Positions 9,250 to 18,499 of a stretch of 64,000 bases of DNA are shown piece after piece. Source of the DNA: Flavonifractor sp. An100 (GTDB lineage Bacteria; Bacillota; Clostridia; Oscillospirales; Oscillospiraceae); NCBI RefSeq assembly GCF_002161175.1, contig NZ_NFMA01000002.1, positions 160,325 through 224,324 on the forward strand. The letters are read 5' to 3'. A program made the translations under genes and the position numbers. Position 1 is the stretch's first letter, and each line of letters begins with the position of its first letter. The notes under the pieces are model-generated. The model ran no database searches. It had not been told where the DNA came from and worked only from the letters and a program-made list of their open reading frames with translations.

Positions 9250-11217
9250 ATGGCAAAAAAAGAGTACAAGGAAATTGACGTAACCTCTCTGGACAGTGAA
9301 CTGGCAGCCGCCAAGGCGGTGGAAGAGGGCAAAAAGGACCTGTTTGTCAAGGTAGCCTTCTTTGTGGGCATTGCCATGACCCTGTTCCACATCTATACCG
9401 GCTTTTTCGGCCTGTTCGACTTTGTCACCCAGCGTGGTATCCACCTGGCGTTCACCGCGACCCTGATCCTGCTGACCCAGCCCCTGTACAAGCACGTCTT
9501 CAAGGACAAATTTGCCGGCAGCAAGACCTTCCGTACCTTTTGCCGCACTGTTGATATTATCCTGATCGCCCTGACCTGGGTGGCCTGGTGGATGGCCCAG
9601 GATGAGGTTCATCACCTCACCGAGCGGCTGAGCCAGACCACTTGGATGGCTGTGTTTGCCGGCGCCGCCCTGGGCTTTGTTGTTTTGGAGTGCTCCCGCC
9701 GGGTGCTGGGCTACATCATGCCCGCTCTGGCCCTGATCTTTGTGGCCTACGCCCTGGCCGGCCCCCATCTCCCCTGGGCCATCGCCCACCGGGGCTACTC
9801 CCTGGAGCGCATCTGCTCCTTCCTGGCCACAGACCTGGACGGCCTGTTCGGCACCACTATGAGCGTGTCGGCCACCGTTATCTTTATGTTCGTTATGTTC
9901 GGCGCTTTCCTGGAGGCTTCCGGCTGCTCGGACTTCATCAACAATATCGCCATCTCCCTCACCGGCAAGATCAAGAGCGGTCCCGCTCTGTCTGCCGTGG
10001 TGGCCTCCGGCCTGATGGGCTCCATCAACGGCTCGGCCGTGGCCAACGTGGTGGGCACCGGCACCTTCACCATCCCCCTGATGAAGTCTCGTGGCTACAA
10101 GCCGGCCTTCGCCGGCGGCGTGGAGGCCGTGGCCTCCACCGGCGGCCAGATCCTGCCCCCCGTCATGGGCTCGGGTGCCTTCCTGATGGCTGCCTTCACT
10201 GAGACCCAGTACATCCATATCTGCATCGCCGCCGCCATCCCCGCCCTGCTGTACTACTGGGGCTGCGGCGTGGCCGTGGTGTCCAGGACTGAGATGGCTG
10301 ACATCCAGCTGATGGACCCCAAGGATGTGCCCAAGTCCCGGGACGTGATGAAGACCGGCTGGATCTATCTGGTCATCATCGCCATCCTGCTCTACTGCCT
10401 GCTGTGGGCCCAGTACTCCCCCTTGTACTCCGCCCTGTGGGCCACCTGCTCGGTGCCCATCATCATGCTCTTTGACAAGCAGAAGCGCTTCACCCTCAAG
10501 AGCATCCCCTCCGCGCTGGCCAAGTCGGCCTTCAGCGCCATGTCCATCGTCATCGGCTGCGCCTGTGCCGGCTTCGTGGTGGGCATGGTGTCCCTCACCG
10601 GCATCGGCGTCATCTTCGGCGACATGATGATCCAGGCGGCCGGCGGCATGCTCTTCCCCTCCCTGCTGTTCACCGGCATCACCTGCGTCATCCTGGGCAT
10701 GGGCCTGCCCACCACGGCGGCCTACGTCATCGCGGCCTCCATCCTGGCTCCTTCCCTCATCAAGCTGGGTCTGCCCGCCCTGACCTCCCACCTGTTCGTG
10801 TTCTACTTCGCCTGCCTGTCGGCCATCACGCCTCCCGTGGCTCTGGCCGCCTACGCCGGCGCCGGCATCGCCAAGGCCAATCCCATGTCGACCGGTATTG
10901 AGGCCTGTAAGCTGGGCTTTGCCGGATTCATGGTGCCCTTCGCCTTCTGCTACAACCCGGCGATGATGCTGCAGGGCAACATCATCGAGGTTCTGGAAAT
11001 CGTGTTCTTCGCCATCGTGGGTGTGGCTGTCATGTCGGCCGGATTCCAGGGCTGGCTGCTCTGGAGGCTGAACATCCTGGAGCGCTGGATTTTCATCGTG
11101 GGCGGCCTGCTGATGTTCGTCCCGGAGCTGATCTCCAGCCTGATCGGTCTAGCAATCGTGATTTTGCTCATCGTCATCAACATGAGGAAGTGGAAAACGG
11201 CCAAGACCACCGCATGA
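9250..11217 (+). CDS. TRAP transporter permease, fused small and large membrane subunits
   Basis: A 655-residue membrane protein of the TRAP 4TM/12TM fusion type: about four N-terminal segments equivalent to DctQ, then a DctM-like half with repeated MGLPTTAAYVIAA-type motifs. Together with the upstream TAXI protein it makes a two-component sodium-driven importer. Downstream is a glutaminase gene, which hints at glutamate or glutamine-related substrates (inference). Start codon is preceded by AAAGAAAGGACTCAGCTTT. Confidence 0.9.
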   Translation: MAKKEYKEIDVTSLDSELAAAKAVEEGKKDLFVKVAFFVGIAMTLFHIYTGFFGLFDFVTQRGIHLAFTATLILLTQPLYKHVFKDKFAGSKTFRTFCRTVDIILIALTWVAWWMAQDEVHHLTERLSQTTWMAVFAGAALGFVVLECSRRVLGYIMPALALIFVAYALAGPHLPWAIAHRGYSLERICSFLATDLDGLFGTTMSVSATVIFMFVMFGAFLEASGCSDFINNIAISLTGKIKSGPALSAVVASGLMGSINGSAVANVVGTGTFTIPLMKSRGYKPAFAGGVEAVASTGGQILPPVMGSGAFLMAAFTETQYIHICIAAAIPALLYYWGCGVAVVSRTEMADIQLMDPKDVPKSRDVMKTGWIYLVIIAILLYCLLWAQYSPLYSALWATCSVPIIMLFDKQKRFTLKSIPSALAKSAFSAMSIVIGCACAGFVVGMVSLTGIGVIFGDMMIQAAGGMLFPSLLFTGITCVILGMGLPTTAAYVIAASILAPSLIKLGLPALTSHLFVFYFACLSAITPPVALAAYAGAGIAKANPMSTGIEACKLGFAGFMVPFAFCYNPAMMLQGNIIEVLEIVFFAIVGVAVMSAGFQGWLLWRLNILERWIFIVGGLLMFVPELISSLIGLAIVILLIVINMRKWKTAKTTA

Positions 11218-11241
11218 CCTTCCCCATCGGGATCACCAAAA

Positions 11242-11273
11242 GGACGCCGTCAATTTTGGCGGCGTCCCTTTTC
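11242..11273 (+). terminator. Intrinsic terminator after the TRAP permease
   Basis: Stem GGACGCCG/CGGCGTCC (11242-11249, 11260-11267) followed by CTTTTC. Confidence 0.8.
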
Positions 11274-11281
11274 ATCTGGGT

Positions 11282-11310
11282 TTGACAAGCCCTGCGGCAT
11301 ACGGTACAAT
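11282..11310 (+). promoter_or_regulatory. Glutaminase promoter
   Basis: Consensus TTGACA, 17-base spacer, TACAAT, about 57 bases upstream of the gene and just after the TRAP terminator. Confidence 0.75.
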
Positions 11311-11366
11311 GTAGAGTGCGGGGCAATGGGGTCCCGGAAAAAAGTCCAAAGGGGGGCTGTATCGCC

Positions 11367-12284
11367 ATGGAAGAACTGCTGGAACAGCTGCTGGAGGAGT
11401 GTCGTCCCTACACCCAGCAGGGCCAGGTGGCCACCTATATTCCGGAGCTCGCCAAGGGGGACCGGAACAACCTGGGCATCTATGTGCAGCGCAGCGACGG
11501 CCGTCACTACCAGGCGGGGGACTATCAGAAGTGCTTTACTATCCAGAGTGTGGTCAAGCCCATTTTGCTGCTGCTGGCGCTCATGGACAACGGGGAGGAG
11601 TATGTCCGGGCCCGGGTAGGGGTGGAGGCAACTGGCAAGCCCTTTGACGCCATTAACGTAACAGATCAGACTTTGCTCAGCGAACACCTGAATCCTATGG
11701 TGAATATGGGTGCCATCGCGATGTGCACCTTAATTAAGGGGAAGGACTATGAGGAGCGTTTTCAGCGCCTGTTAGATTTGACCCGTACATTGGCCGGAAA
11801 TCCGGATATTCAGGTGGACCAGGCGGTGTACCAGTCGGAAAAGCGGACTGGAAATAAGAACCGTGCCCTGGCTTTTCTGTTGAAGACGTATGGCATGATT
11901 CAGGACGATGTAGAAGAGGTACTGGACTGCTACTTTAAGGCCTGTTCCATTTCGGTGAACAGCAAGGATTTAGCCAACATTGGCTTTGTGCTGGCTAACC
12001 GGGGCAAGCACCCCCAGTCTGATGAACGGCTGTTTCCCAGCGACTATGCCCATTATGTAAATGCGATCCTGACGACCTGCGGTATGTACGATGGATCGGG
12101 AGACTTTGCGGTAAAGGTAGGGGTTCCTGCCAAGAGCGGCGTGGGCGGCGGCATTATGGCCGTAGTCCCAACCCGCATGGGAATCGGAATCTTCTCTCCC
12201 GGGCTGGACAGCAAAGGAAATAGCTTGGCAGGGATTCAGGTGCTGGAGCGCCTGTCCAAGCGGATGTATCTGAGTATTTTTTAA
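11367..12284 (+). CDS. glsA: Glutaminase A
   Basis: A 305-residue serine-dependent beta-lactamase-fold glutaminase that hydrolyses L-glutamine to glutamate and ammonia. Ser61 and Lys64 form the SxxK site in FTIQSVVKP. NPMVNMGAIA and the GxGGGIMAVVP C-terminal motif are family hallmarks. Length matches the family. Start at 11367 is chosen by homology to the family N-terminus; the ribosome site (AAGGGGGGC) is rather distant. It has its own promoter and terminator, so it is a single-gene unit. Confidence 0.92.
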   Translation: MEELLEQLLEECRPYTQQGQVATYIPELAKGDRNNLGIYVQRSDGRHYQAGDYQKCFTIQSVVKPILLLLALMDNGEEYVRARVGVEATGKPFDAINVTDQTLLSEHLNPMVNMGAIAMCTLIKGKDYEERFQRLLDLTRTLAGNPDIQVDQAVYQSEKRTGNKNRALAFLLKTYGMIQDDVEEVLDCYFKACSISVNSKDLANIGFVLANRGKHPQSDERLFPSDYAHYVNAILTTCGMYDGSGDFAVKVGVPAKSGVGGGIMAVVPTRMGIGIFSPGLDSKGNSLAGIQVLERLSKRMYLSIF

Positions 12285-12291
12285 TTGGATG

Positions 12292-12340
12292 AAAAAACCT
12301 GTGCACATGGGATGGGGTTATCCCGGTGCACAGGTTTTTT
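12292..12340. terminator. Bidirectional terminator after glsA
   Basis: A 15-bp stem, AAAAAACCTGTGCAC with its complement at 12326-12340, flanked by A and T runs. It ends glsA and probably also the minus-strand CobW-type GTPase gene that stops at 12363. Confidence 0.9.
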
Positions 12341-12362
12341 CTATCTGATTCGTGGTAGAGGT

Positions 12363-13310
12363 TCAGCGGAAATAAACCAGAGGATCTTCCGGGCGCTGGG
12401 CCTTTTCCACCGATTGGGCGTAAAGTACCACGCCCTCGCCATCGTAGACGCTGGCATTCTCCCAGCGAATCTCAGCGGTGACGGTAATCCACTCTCCCTT
12501 TTTCAGTGAGCGGGCCTTATCATACTTGCACAAGAAGCCAAAAAATCGGATATCTTCCGCACAGCAGGTCATCGCGTTGCGGCCAGGCACAAACGAGCCC
12601 TTTGGAAGCCGCATTCCTGTCATAGCCTGGGCCTTGTAGGTGATGGTCTTTCCCACATAGCGGTCGGGATGTTCCTGAATATCCAGATACCAGATACCGT
12701 AATCGTCGTCCTCCAAATCGATGTGAGGCTGTTCCAGGGAGTAGGGGAGGATATCGGCTACTTCCAGTTCTTCCCCCTGTTCATTTTCAAAGACGATCTC
12801 GCACATCCGGTTGACCGCCCGAATCGACCGCTTCCAGCCGGACATGGGCATATCGGGGGTGCAGCGGTTAAACAGAACCATATCTGCTTCCGTGACCATG
12901 TCCATAATCATGGACTGCATGTTGTTGCGGTACATATCAAAGGTGGTGCCGTCAATTACGTCGATGGCCTGGTAAAGCCCCCAATTTTTGGGCAGCTTCA
13001 GATCACGGAGAATTTGGATGGGCCACATGCCGTTGTATTCCATTAAAATCCGTTCCGGCTGATAACGGCGGTCGATCTCCTGAAGAAAGGCTGTGTTAAG
13101 CTGCTCCTGACTGTCAATAGGGATCAGGCGGCAGTTTCGTTTGGATAGCCGATCCTGATCATATTCCTCTTCGCCGTCCTCACACATGAGCAGAACTGTA
13201 CGCTGGCCGTCGTTAAAATAGTCCATGTTCAGTGTATCGGTGAGAAGAGTGGTTTTTCCGCTGTCCAGAAATCCGGTAATCAGGTATAGGGGAATACGGG
13301 AATCCTTCAT
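12363..13310 (-). CDS. CobW/G3E-family GTPase with C-terminal DUF1980-like region
   Basis: A 315-residue protein. The P-loop GFLDSGKTT is at 12-20 and begins a G3E (CobW-like) GTPase domain to about residue 190. The C-terminal third (YLDIQEHPDRYVGKTITYKAQAM, then CCAEDIRFFGFLCKY) resembles the OB-like DUF1980 region of the YcgQ family; this part is a tentative match. CobW GTPases handle metals such as zinc or cobalt. It follows the His-rich GTPase by 11 bases, so both are in one operon with the protease gene upstream. Confidence 0.72.
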   Translation of the reverse strand: MKDSRIPLYLITGFLDSGKTTLLTDTLNMDYFNDGQRTVLLMCEDGEEEYDQDRLSKRNCRLIPIDSQEQLNTAFLQEIDRRYQPERILMEYNGMWPIQILRDLKLPKNWGLYQAIDVIDGTTFDMYRNNMQSMIMDMVTEADMVLFNRCTPDMPMSGWKRSIRAVNRMCEIVFENEQGEELEVADILPYSLEQPHIDLEDDDYGIWYLDIQEHPDRYVGKTITYKAQAMTGMRLPKGSFVPGRNAMTCCAEDIRFFGFLCKYDKARSLKKGEWITVTAEIRWENASVYDGEGVVLYAQSVEKAQRPEDPLVYFR

Positions 13311-13321
13311 GTCCGCTCACC

Positions 13322-14419
13322 TCACGCCAGCAGGAAAAGCTGCTCCAAACGGTCCTCTTTCAGTTCTGAGCCAATGACACACAGCCGTCCAGTGTAATCT
13401 GCGCTGCCTTCCCGGATCTGGAACTCACCAGGAACCAAATCAAAGTGGAGCCAAGTCTGACCATCCTCGCAGGGAACCATGCCCTTGGCGCGGAGGATAT
13501 AGCCGTAATCCTCACCCATGGCCAGGGCGGAGAGGGCCTCCTGAAGCTCCTCACGGCTGTACTTCCGAGGCGTTTCACGGCCCCAAGAGGTAAATACCTC
13601 GTCAGCGTCGTGGCCGTGATGATGATGGTGGTGATCGTGGTCACAGCAGGCGGTGCAGGTGCCTTCCTCGTGGTCGTGATGGTGGTGCTCGTGCTCATGG
13701 TGGTCATGATCGTGATCGTGATGATGCTCGTGGTCATGACAGCCACAGGTGCAGTGCTCGTCGTGCTCCTCATGATGGTGGCTGTGCTGAATTTCTTCCA
13801 TCAGCTCCTCGGCCAGAGAGTGGCCGCCCTCCATGGCAGAGACAATTTGCTTGCCGGTGAGCTGATCCCAGGGGGTGGTGAGAATCGCGGCCTTGGGGTT
13901 CTTTGCCCGCAGCAGGTGGACGGCGCCGTCCAGCTTGACGGGGTCCAGCTTTTGCGTGCGAGAGAGAATAATGGCACAGGCATGTTCCACCTGGTTGTTA
14001 AAGAACTCACCGAAGTTCTTCATATAGACCTTGGCCTTTACCGCGTCTACCACGGTAACAAAGCTGTTCAGATGCAGGTCAGGGGACTCAGCCTGAACCC
14101 GCTCCACAGCGGCGATGACGTCGGAGAGCTTGCCCACGCCGGAGGGCTCAATGATGATACGGTCGGGGGCGTAATCGGCCAGAACCTGCTTCAAAGCGGC
14201 ACCGAAATCACCCACCAGAGAGCAGCAGATGCAGCCGGAGTTCATCTCGGTGATCTCCACTCCGGCGTCCTTCAGAAAGCCGCCGTCAATGCCGATCTCG
14301 CCGAACTCGTTTTCGATGAGAACGATCTTTTCACCCTGAAAGGCTTCGTCCAGCAGCTTTTTAATCAGAGTGGTCTTGCCAGCTCCCAAAAAGCCGGAAA
14401 TAATGTCAATTTTGGTCAT
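13322..14419 (-). CDS. CobW/ZNG1-type metal-chaperone GTPase with a His-rich loop
   Basis: A 365-residue G3E GTPase. GFLGAGKTT is at 9-17, and the metal-binding GCICC motif is at 62-66, the diagnostic site of zinc-transferase GTPases. Between about residues 200 and 270 is a run rich in His, Asp, Glu and Cys, including HHHHHH, that can store zinc or nickel. A CobW C-terminal domain ends the protein. Start MTKIDII at 14419 has GGAAAGGAT upstream. Expected role: GTP-driven metal delivery to client enzymes in the cytosol. Confidence 0.87.
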   Translation of the reverse strand: MTKIDIISGFLGAGKTTLIKKLLDEAFQGEKIVLIENEFGEIGIDGGFLKDAGVEITEMNSGCICCSLVGDFGAALKQVLADYAPDRIIIEPSGVGKLSDVIAAVERVQAESPDLHLNSFVTVVDAVKAKVYMKNFGEFFNNQVEHACAIILSRTQKLDPVKLDGAVHLLRAKNPKAAILTTPWDQLTGKQIVSAMEGGHSLAEELMEEIQHSHHHEEHDEHCTCGCHDHEHHHDHDHDHHEHEHHHHDHEEGTCTACCDHDHHHHHHGHDADEVFTSWGRETPRKYSREELQEALSALAMGEDYGYILRAKGMVPCEDGQTWLHFDLVPGEFQIREGSADYTGRLCVIGSELKEDRLEQLFLLA

Positions 14420-14458
14420 ACAATACAGATCCTTTCCAAACAAATAGAATAGTTGATA

Positions 14459-16387
14459 TTACGAAGCCGAGGTATCCGCCAGAGAACCGGAGGTCATCCA
14501 GAACAGACCGCAGGCATCCATCATGGAGTAAATCAGATGGGCGCACATCTCCCGAGTGCCAGGCTGTTGGGGATTCTCATGATCAACCGAGAGCCCCAAC
14601 TGTTCTAGACGCCAGGCGGGGTCCTGGGCCCAATTGCTGAAGGACTGGTAGTTAGGCCACTGGGCAGCAGGGATAGACTGTTCAGCCAGGTCATAGCCCT
14701 CCATGGTGCACCAGGCAGACAGAGAGGAGAGAATGGTAAGGATCTCCTCGTAGGAGATGGAATCATCTGGGCGGAAGGTTCCGTCCCCGTAGCCGGAAAT
14801 AAAGCCGCGGCTGGCCATGGCGGAAATTGCACCGGCATACCAGCTGTCGGAAGCGACATCGGAGAAGGATAGGGTTCCGGATGCGGAGGAGGACAGGTTC
14901 AAGGCAGCGGCGGCCATGGCACAAAATTCTCCTCGGGTCACATTGGCCTTGGGTCGGAACGTTCCGTCGCTGTAGCCGCTGATCAGCTCATAGGTGGCCA
15001 TAGTACGGATCTCGGCCTGGTAAGGGGAGTCCGCCAGGTCAGAGAAGGAGTAGCGGCTGGTAAAGGAGAACCCCAGCTTTTTGGCAATGGACTCGGGAGT
15101 CAAAGAAGGATATTTGCTCCAGCCGTCTCCACTGCCTTCCCAGATAGTGCAGTGGTCAATGGGAAGGGCCTCCAGCAGTTCGGTAAAGGCCGCCTGATTT
15201 TCCTTTTTCATGGCCTCATCCAAGTCGATGTAGAAGGTAAAACCGTACAGCTCCAGCTTGAGATAGTTGCTGGTCTGGCTGGAACTGGGCTCCTTGGAGG
15301 AGAGAAGAAGGGCGGCGGTGGGAGTGTTTTCTATGGAAAGAACTAAGGTGGGGAGGATTCCGATGGTGTGATTGGTCACCCCATTAGGCGAATAAAAGCG
15401 GTAAGCGGTGACTTTTAAGGAATCTCCATCAAATAGGTCGGAATGGTTGCTCTCATCCAGCACGATTTGGGCAATGCCCTTTCCGAAGGTCCGCTGCCCC
15501 AGGGCGATGCCGAAGCCATAGTCCCGGGCGGCGGCGGCAAACAGCTCAGAGCCGCTGGCGGAATAGGGACTGGTGAGAAGAATGAGGGGCTTGTCGGTAA
15601 GGTCAGGGGTGGTGGGTAAGGTGTAGAGATAGTTGTAGTTACCCTTGGAATCCCGGAAGTAGACCATGATGTGACTGCCGGAGAAGAGACCGGCAGAGCC
15701 CGCGGCCGCTTCACTGGTTCCGCCCGGATTGCTGCGCAGGTCCATGATCCAGACAGAGACCTGATCGTTTAGGGTTTCCAGAGCCTCTTTAATGGTTGAA
15801 GTGGTGCTGGAACCAAAGCTGGTGCAGTCGATGATACCGGCGTCACCAATAGCGTCATAGGTGACAATGGGGATGGCAACCGAGCGGCGTGTCATGGTAA
15901 AGTCCTGCTGGCTGCCGTCCTCCAGACGGATAACGGTAATTGTGACCTCTGTGCCGGATTCACCGCCGATCATGCCCTGTACATCGGAGGAGGCGGAGAG
16001 GGAAACTCCATCTACAGCAATAATTCGGTCACCAGCGGCCAAGCCAGCCTCCAGAGCAGGGGAATTGGGGAGGATAGACATGATCTTGAAACCGTCATTA
16101 TAAGTAGTCTGAATGGAAACCCCGATTCCGACCACCGCATCACCATTCACCGAGGAGAGGAAATCCTCATATTCCTGGGCGGACATGTAGACGGTGTAGG
16201 GATCTCCCAAGGCCTGAAGAAGCTCGTCCAAAGAGGTGGCGGACAGGACACTCTGAGGAATCTCGTCCACGTAGTATTCCTCAAGGAGTTCTTTGGCTTC
16301 TTCCAGCTCCAGGGCGGAGGCGGGGAAAACAGCCAAAGAGAGGGTGAGGCACAGAGCTAACAGAGCGGAAGCAAGTCGTTTCTTCAT
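14459..16387 (-). CDS. S41 carboxy-terminal processing protease with SLH anchor
   Basis: A 642-residue exported protein. Signal peptide MKKRLASALLALCL to about residue 27. A PDZ domain (residues about 70-160, GDRIIAVDGVSL) precedes an S41 protease domain with the catalytic Ser in YSASGSEL and Lys in RTFGKGIAQ. The C-terminal part has two clear SLH repeats (LISGYSDGTFRPKANVTRGE, FISGYGDGTFRPDDSISYEE) and a weaker third. SLH repeats bind secondary cell-wall polymer, so the protease should sit on the cell surface. Ribosome site AAGGAGAATCAC. It lies between purA and the CobW genes, same strand. Confidence 0.9.
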   Translation of the reverse strand: MKKRLASALLALCLTLSLAVFPASALELEEAKELLEEYYVDEIPQSVLSATSLDELLQALGDPYTVYMSAQEYEDFLSSVNGDAVVGIGVSIQTTYNDGFKIMSILPNSPALEAGLAAGDRIIAVDGVSLSASSDVQGMIGGESGTEVTITVIRLEDGSQQDFTMTRRSVAIPIVTYDAIGDAGIIDCTSFGSSTTSTIKEALETLNDQVSVWIMDLRSNPGGTSEAAAGSAGLFSGSHIMVYFRDSKGNYNYLYTLPTTPDLTDKPLILLTSPYSASGSELFAAAARDYGFGIALGQRTFGKGIAQIVLDESNHSDLFDGDSLKVTAYRFYSPNGVTNHTIGILPTLVLSIENTPTAALLLSSKEPSSSQTSNYLKLELYGFTFYIDLDEAMKKENQAAFTELLEALPIDHCTIWEGSGDGWSKYPSLTPESIAKKLGFSFTSRYSFSDLADSPYQAEIRTMATYELISGYSDGTFRPKANVTRGEFCAMAAAALNLSSSASGTLSFSDVASDSWYAGAISAMASRGFISGYGDGTFRPDDSISYEEILTILSSLSAWCTMEGYDLAEQSIPAAQWPNYQSFSNWAQDPAWRLEQLGLSVDHENPQQPGTREMCAHLIYSMMDACGLFWMTSGSLADTSAS

Positions 16388-16438
16388 GTGATTCTCCTTT
16401 TGTCTCGTGTCGTGGAAGGAAGATAGGGGCTGCGCATA

Positions 16439-16467
16439 CGCCGGATGCCACACTGTGGCATCCGGCG
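16439..16467 (-). terminator. Perfect 13-bp hairpin between purA and the protease gene
   Basis: CGCCGGATGCCAC (16439-16451) pairs with 16455-16467 across a three-base loop, just after the purA stop. No T run follows on either strand, so it is more likely a processing or mRNA-stability hairpin than an efficient terminator. Confidence 0.5.
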
Positions 16468-16482
16468 TGGTGGATGAAGGGA

Positions 16483-17778
16483 TCAATTTAATTTTGTAGC
16501 CCGGTGGGTAATTTCGTGGCGCTTCGGACCGGTGGATACCAGCGTGATGGGATAGCCAATCTGGGCTTCCAGGAAATCCACATAGTCCTTGGCCTGTTGG
16601 GGAAGGGCGTTGTAATCTTCGCAGCCGCGAATATCACACTTCCAGCCGGGCAGAGTGGTGAAGACCGGCTTAGCTCGCAGCAGGGTGGGGGTCGTGGGGA
16701 ACTGGTCTGTTACCTGGCCGTCAATTTCGTAACCGGTGCATACAGGAATCTCATCCAAATAGCCCAATACATCCAGACAGGTCAAAGCAACCTGGGTGGC
16801 GCCCTGAACCATACAGCCGTATTTCGTAGCCACGGCGTCAAACCAGCCCACTCGGCGGGGACGGCCGGTGGTAGCGCCAAACTCGCCCTTGTCGCCGCCC
16901 CGGCGCCTGAGCTCGTCTCCGGCCTCGCCGGTGACCTCGCTGACAAAGGGCTCGGTGTGGGACCCTACCGAGGAGGAATAGGCCTTGGTGACACAGATCA
17001 CGTCTTCAATGGAGGTGGGGGGAACCGCACCGCCCACGCAGCCGAAGCCGGCCAGAGTGTGGGAGGAGGTGGTCATGGGGAAGATGCCCAGATCCGGGTC
17101 CTTCATGGAGCCCAGCTGTCCCTCCAAAAGAACGGTTTTCCCTTCCTTCAGAGCCTGGTGCACAAAGGCGACGGTATCGCCCACGTAGGGACGAAGCTCC
17201 TCCCGAAGAGCCAGCAGATCTTCCATCAGCTCGTCTTCGTTGAGGGAAGGCTTGTGGTACAGGTGTTGGAACAGAACATTTTTCAGGGTAACAGCGGCAT
17301 GGAGACGTTCCCGCAGACGGGGCTCGTCAAACAGGTCGCAGACCTGAATCCCGGTTTTAGCGTACTTGTCGGAGTAGAAGGGGGCAATGCCGCTTTTGGT
17401 AGAGCCGAAGGCCTTACCGCCCAAACGTTCCTCCTCATAGGTGTCCTGAAGCACATGGTAGGGCATGAGCAGCTGGGCCCGCTGGGAGACAATGAGATGG
17501 GGGGCCGGAACCCCTTGGTCGGTGATGGATTTCAGCTCTTGAATCAGCTTCTTCCCGTCCAGAGCCACACCGTTTCCGATGATGTTGGTGACATTGGGAT
17601 AGAAGGTGCCGGAGGGCAGAATGTGGAGGGCAAACCGGCCATATTCGTTGATGATGGTGTGCCCGGCATTGGCCCCGCCCTGGAAGCGGATGACCACGTC
17701 TGACTGCTCAGCCAACATGTCGGTGATTTTACCCTTACCTTCGTCGCCCCAGTTGGCGCCTACAATTGCTTTTACCAT
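16483..17778 (-). CDS. purA: Adenylosuccinate synthetase
   Basis: A 431-residue GTP-dependent enzyme joining IMP and aspartate, the first committed step to AMP. GANWGDEGKGKITD at the N-terminus holds the P-loop and catalytic Asp; NAGHTI and the C-terminal ISTGP-like LVSTGPKRHEIT are present. The start MVKAIVG at 17778 has GGAGGTAACGTT directly upstream; the frame is open further but those residues are not family-like. It has its own promoter and heads the minus-strand cluster. Confidence 0.95.
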   Translation of the reverse strand: MVKAIVGANWGDEGKGKITDMLAEQSDVVIRFQGGANAGHTIINEYGRFALHILPSGTFYPNVTNIIGNGVALDGKKLIQELKSITDQGVPAPHLIVSQRAQLLMPYHVLQDTYEEERLGGKAFGSTKSGIAPFYSDKYAKTGIQVCDLFDEPRLRERLHAAVTLKNVLFQHLYHKPSLNEDELMEDLLALREELRPYVGDTVAFVHQALKEGKTVLLEGQLGSMKDPDLGIFPMTTSSHTLAGFGCVGGAVPPTSIEDVICVTKAYSSSVGSHTEPFVSEVTGEAGDELRRRGGDKGEFGATTGRPRRVGWFDAVATKYGCMVQGATQVALTCLDVLGYLDEIPVCTGYEIDGQVTDQFPTTPTLLRAKPVFTTLPGWKCDIRGCEDYNALPQQAKDYVDFLEAQIGYPITLVSTGPKRHEITHRATKLN

Positions 17779-17854
17779 AACGTTACCTCCATAAACCGGG
17801 ATTCGCAACCGCCCAGGCGGATTTGCCTTATCCGGTCTGTAACGCAACGCAAAT

Positions 17855-17883
17855 ATTATACTGCGTTTTCCCCTGAGTGGCAA
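17855..17883 (-). promoter_or_regulatory. purA promoter
   Basis: On the minus strand TTGCCA, 17-base spacer and perfect TATAAT lie about 77 bases upstream of the purA start. Confidence 0.75.
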
Positions 17884-17995
17884 GAGGTTTAAGGAGAAAA
17901 TTGATACAAATCAGGTGGAAAAGGGGAGGAAAACAGAACAGAAAGGAAGAAAATTTTGGATACGTAACAATCAGCTTTATTGAGATATGAAGCGG

Positions 17996-18499
17996 TCAAG
18001 GCAGGGGTGCAGAAAGAATAGTGGAAACACATTGGGAGAGCCGAAGCAGGTCGGAGGAGTCGGGATGGGACACCGCACGGTCAAAATTGGTCAACAGCAT
18101 GTCACGGTGAGGGCCGTCTTCCATGGATTCATAACGGCGACGGACTGCCTGGGGCATCTTGCCCTGACACATGAAGGATCCAACCACAGTGACTCCAGGG
18201 GCCAAATGGGTTTTTACGGCGGTCAAAATGCGCTGGAAATAGGCCTCCTCCCCGCCAAAGCCGGCAGTGCCGAAGAGAAAGACAGACTGGCTGGTCAAGG
18301 TCTGGAGAAAGGCAGCAGTTTGGCTGTCGCAGGTCCCTTTATCGGTCCAGAAGCCTATAAAGATGAGGTCAGCCTGAAGAACCTGAGGATCGGGGAAACC
18401 AAAATAGAGGCAGTCGCCGGAGGGAAGGGTGGCCTGAACGGCCTGGGCCAGCTGTGCGGTGTTTCCGGTTTTGCTGCTGTAGACGATAGCATATTTCAT
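17996..18499 (-). CDS. bilS: Flavodoxin-like partner of the bilirubin reductase (BilS-type)
   Basis: A 167-residue flavodoxin-fold protein. YSSKTGNTAQLAQAV at 8-22 is the FMN phosphate-binding loop, and GFWTDKGTCD and FGTAGFGG form the flavin-facing loops. It overlaps the end of the upstream old-yellow-enzyme gene by 4 bases (ATGA), so the two are translationally coupled. In described bilirubin-reducing gut bacteria the gene after bilR encodes a flavodoxin-like protein, BilS. The assignment rests on that gene order; electron transfer to BilR is inference. Confidence 0.78.
   Translation of the reverse strand: MKYAIVYSSKTGNTAQLAQAVQATLPSGDCLYFGFPDPQVLQADLIFIGFWTDKGTCDSQTAAFLQTLTSQSVFLFGTAGFGGEEAYFQRILTAVKTHLAPGVTVVGSFMCQGKMPQAVRRRYESMEDGPHRDMLLTNFDRAVSHPDSSDLLRLSQCVSTILSAPLP

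Noticed and set aside
13600..13750. Minus- or plus-strand frames over the His-rich segment
   Set aside because: The codon runs for His and Asp create long open frames in other phases; only the CobW frame has family motifs.
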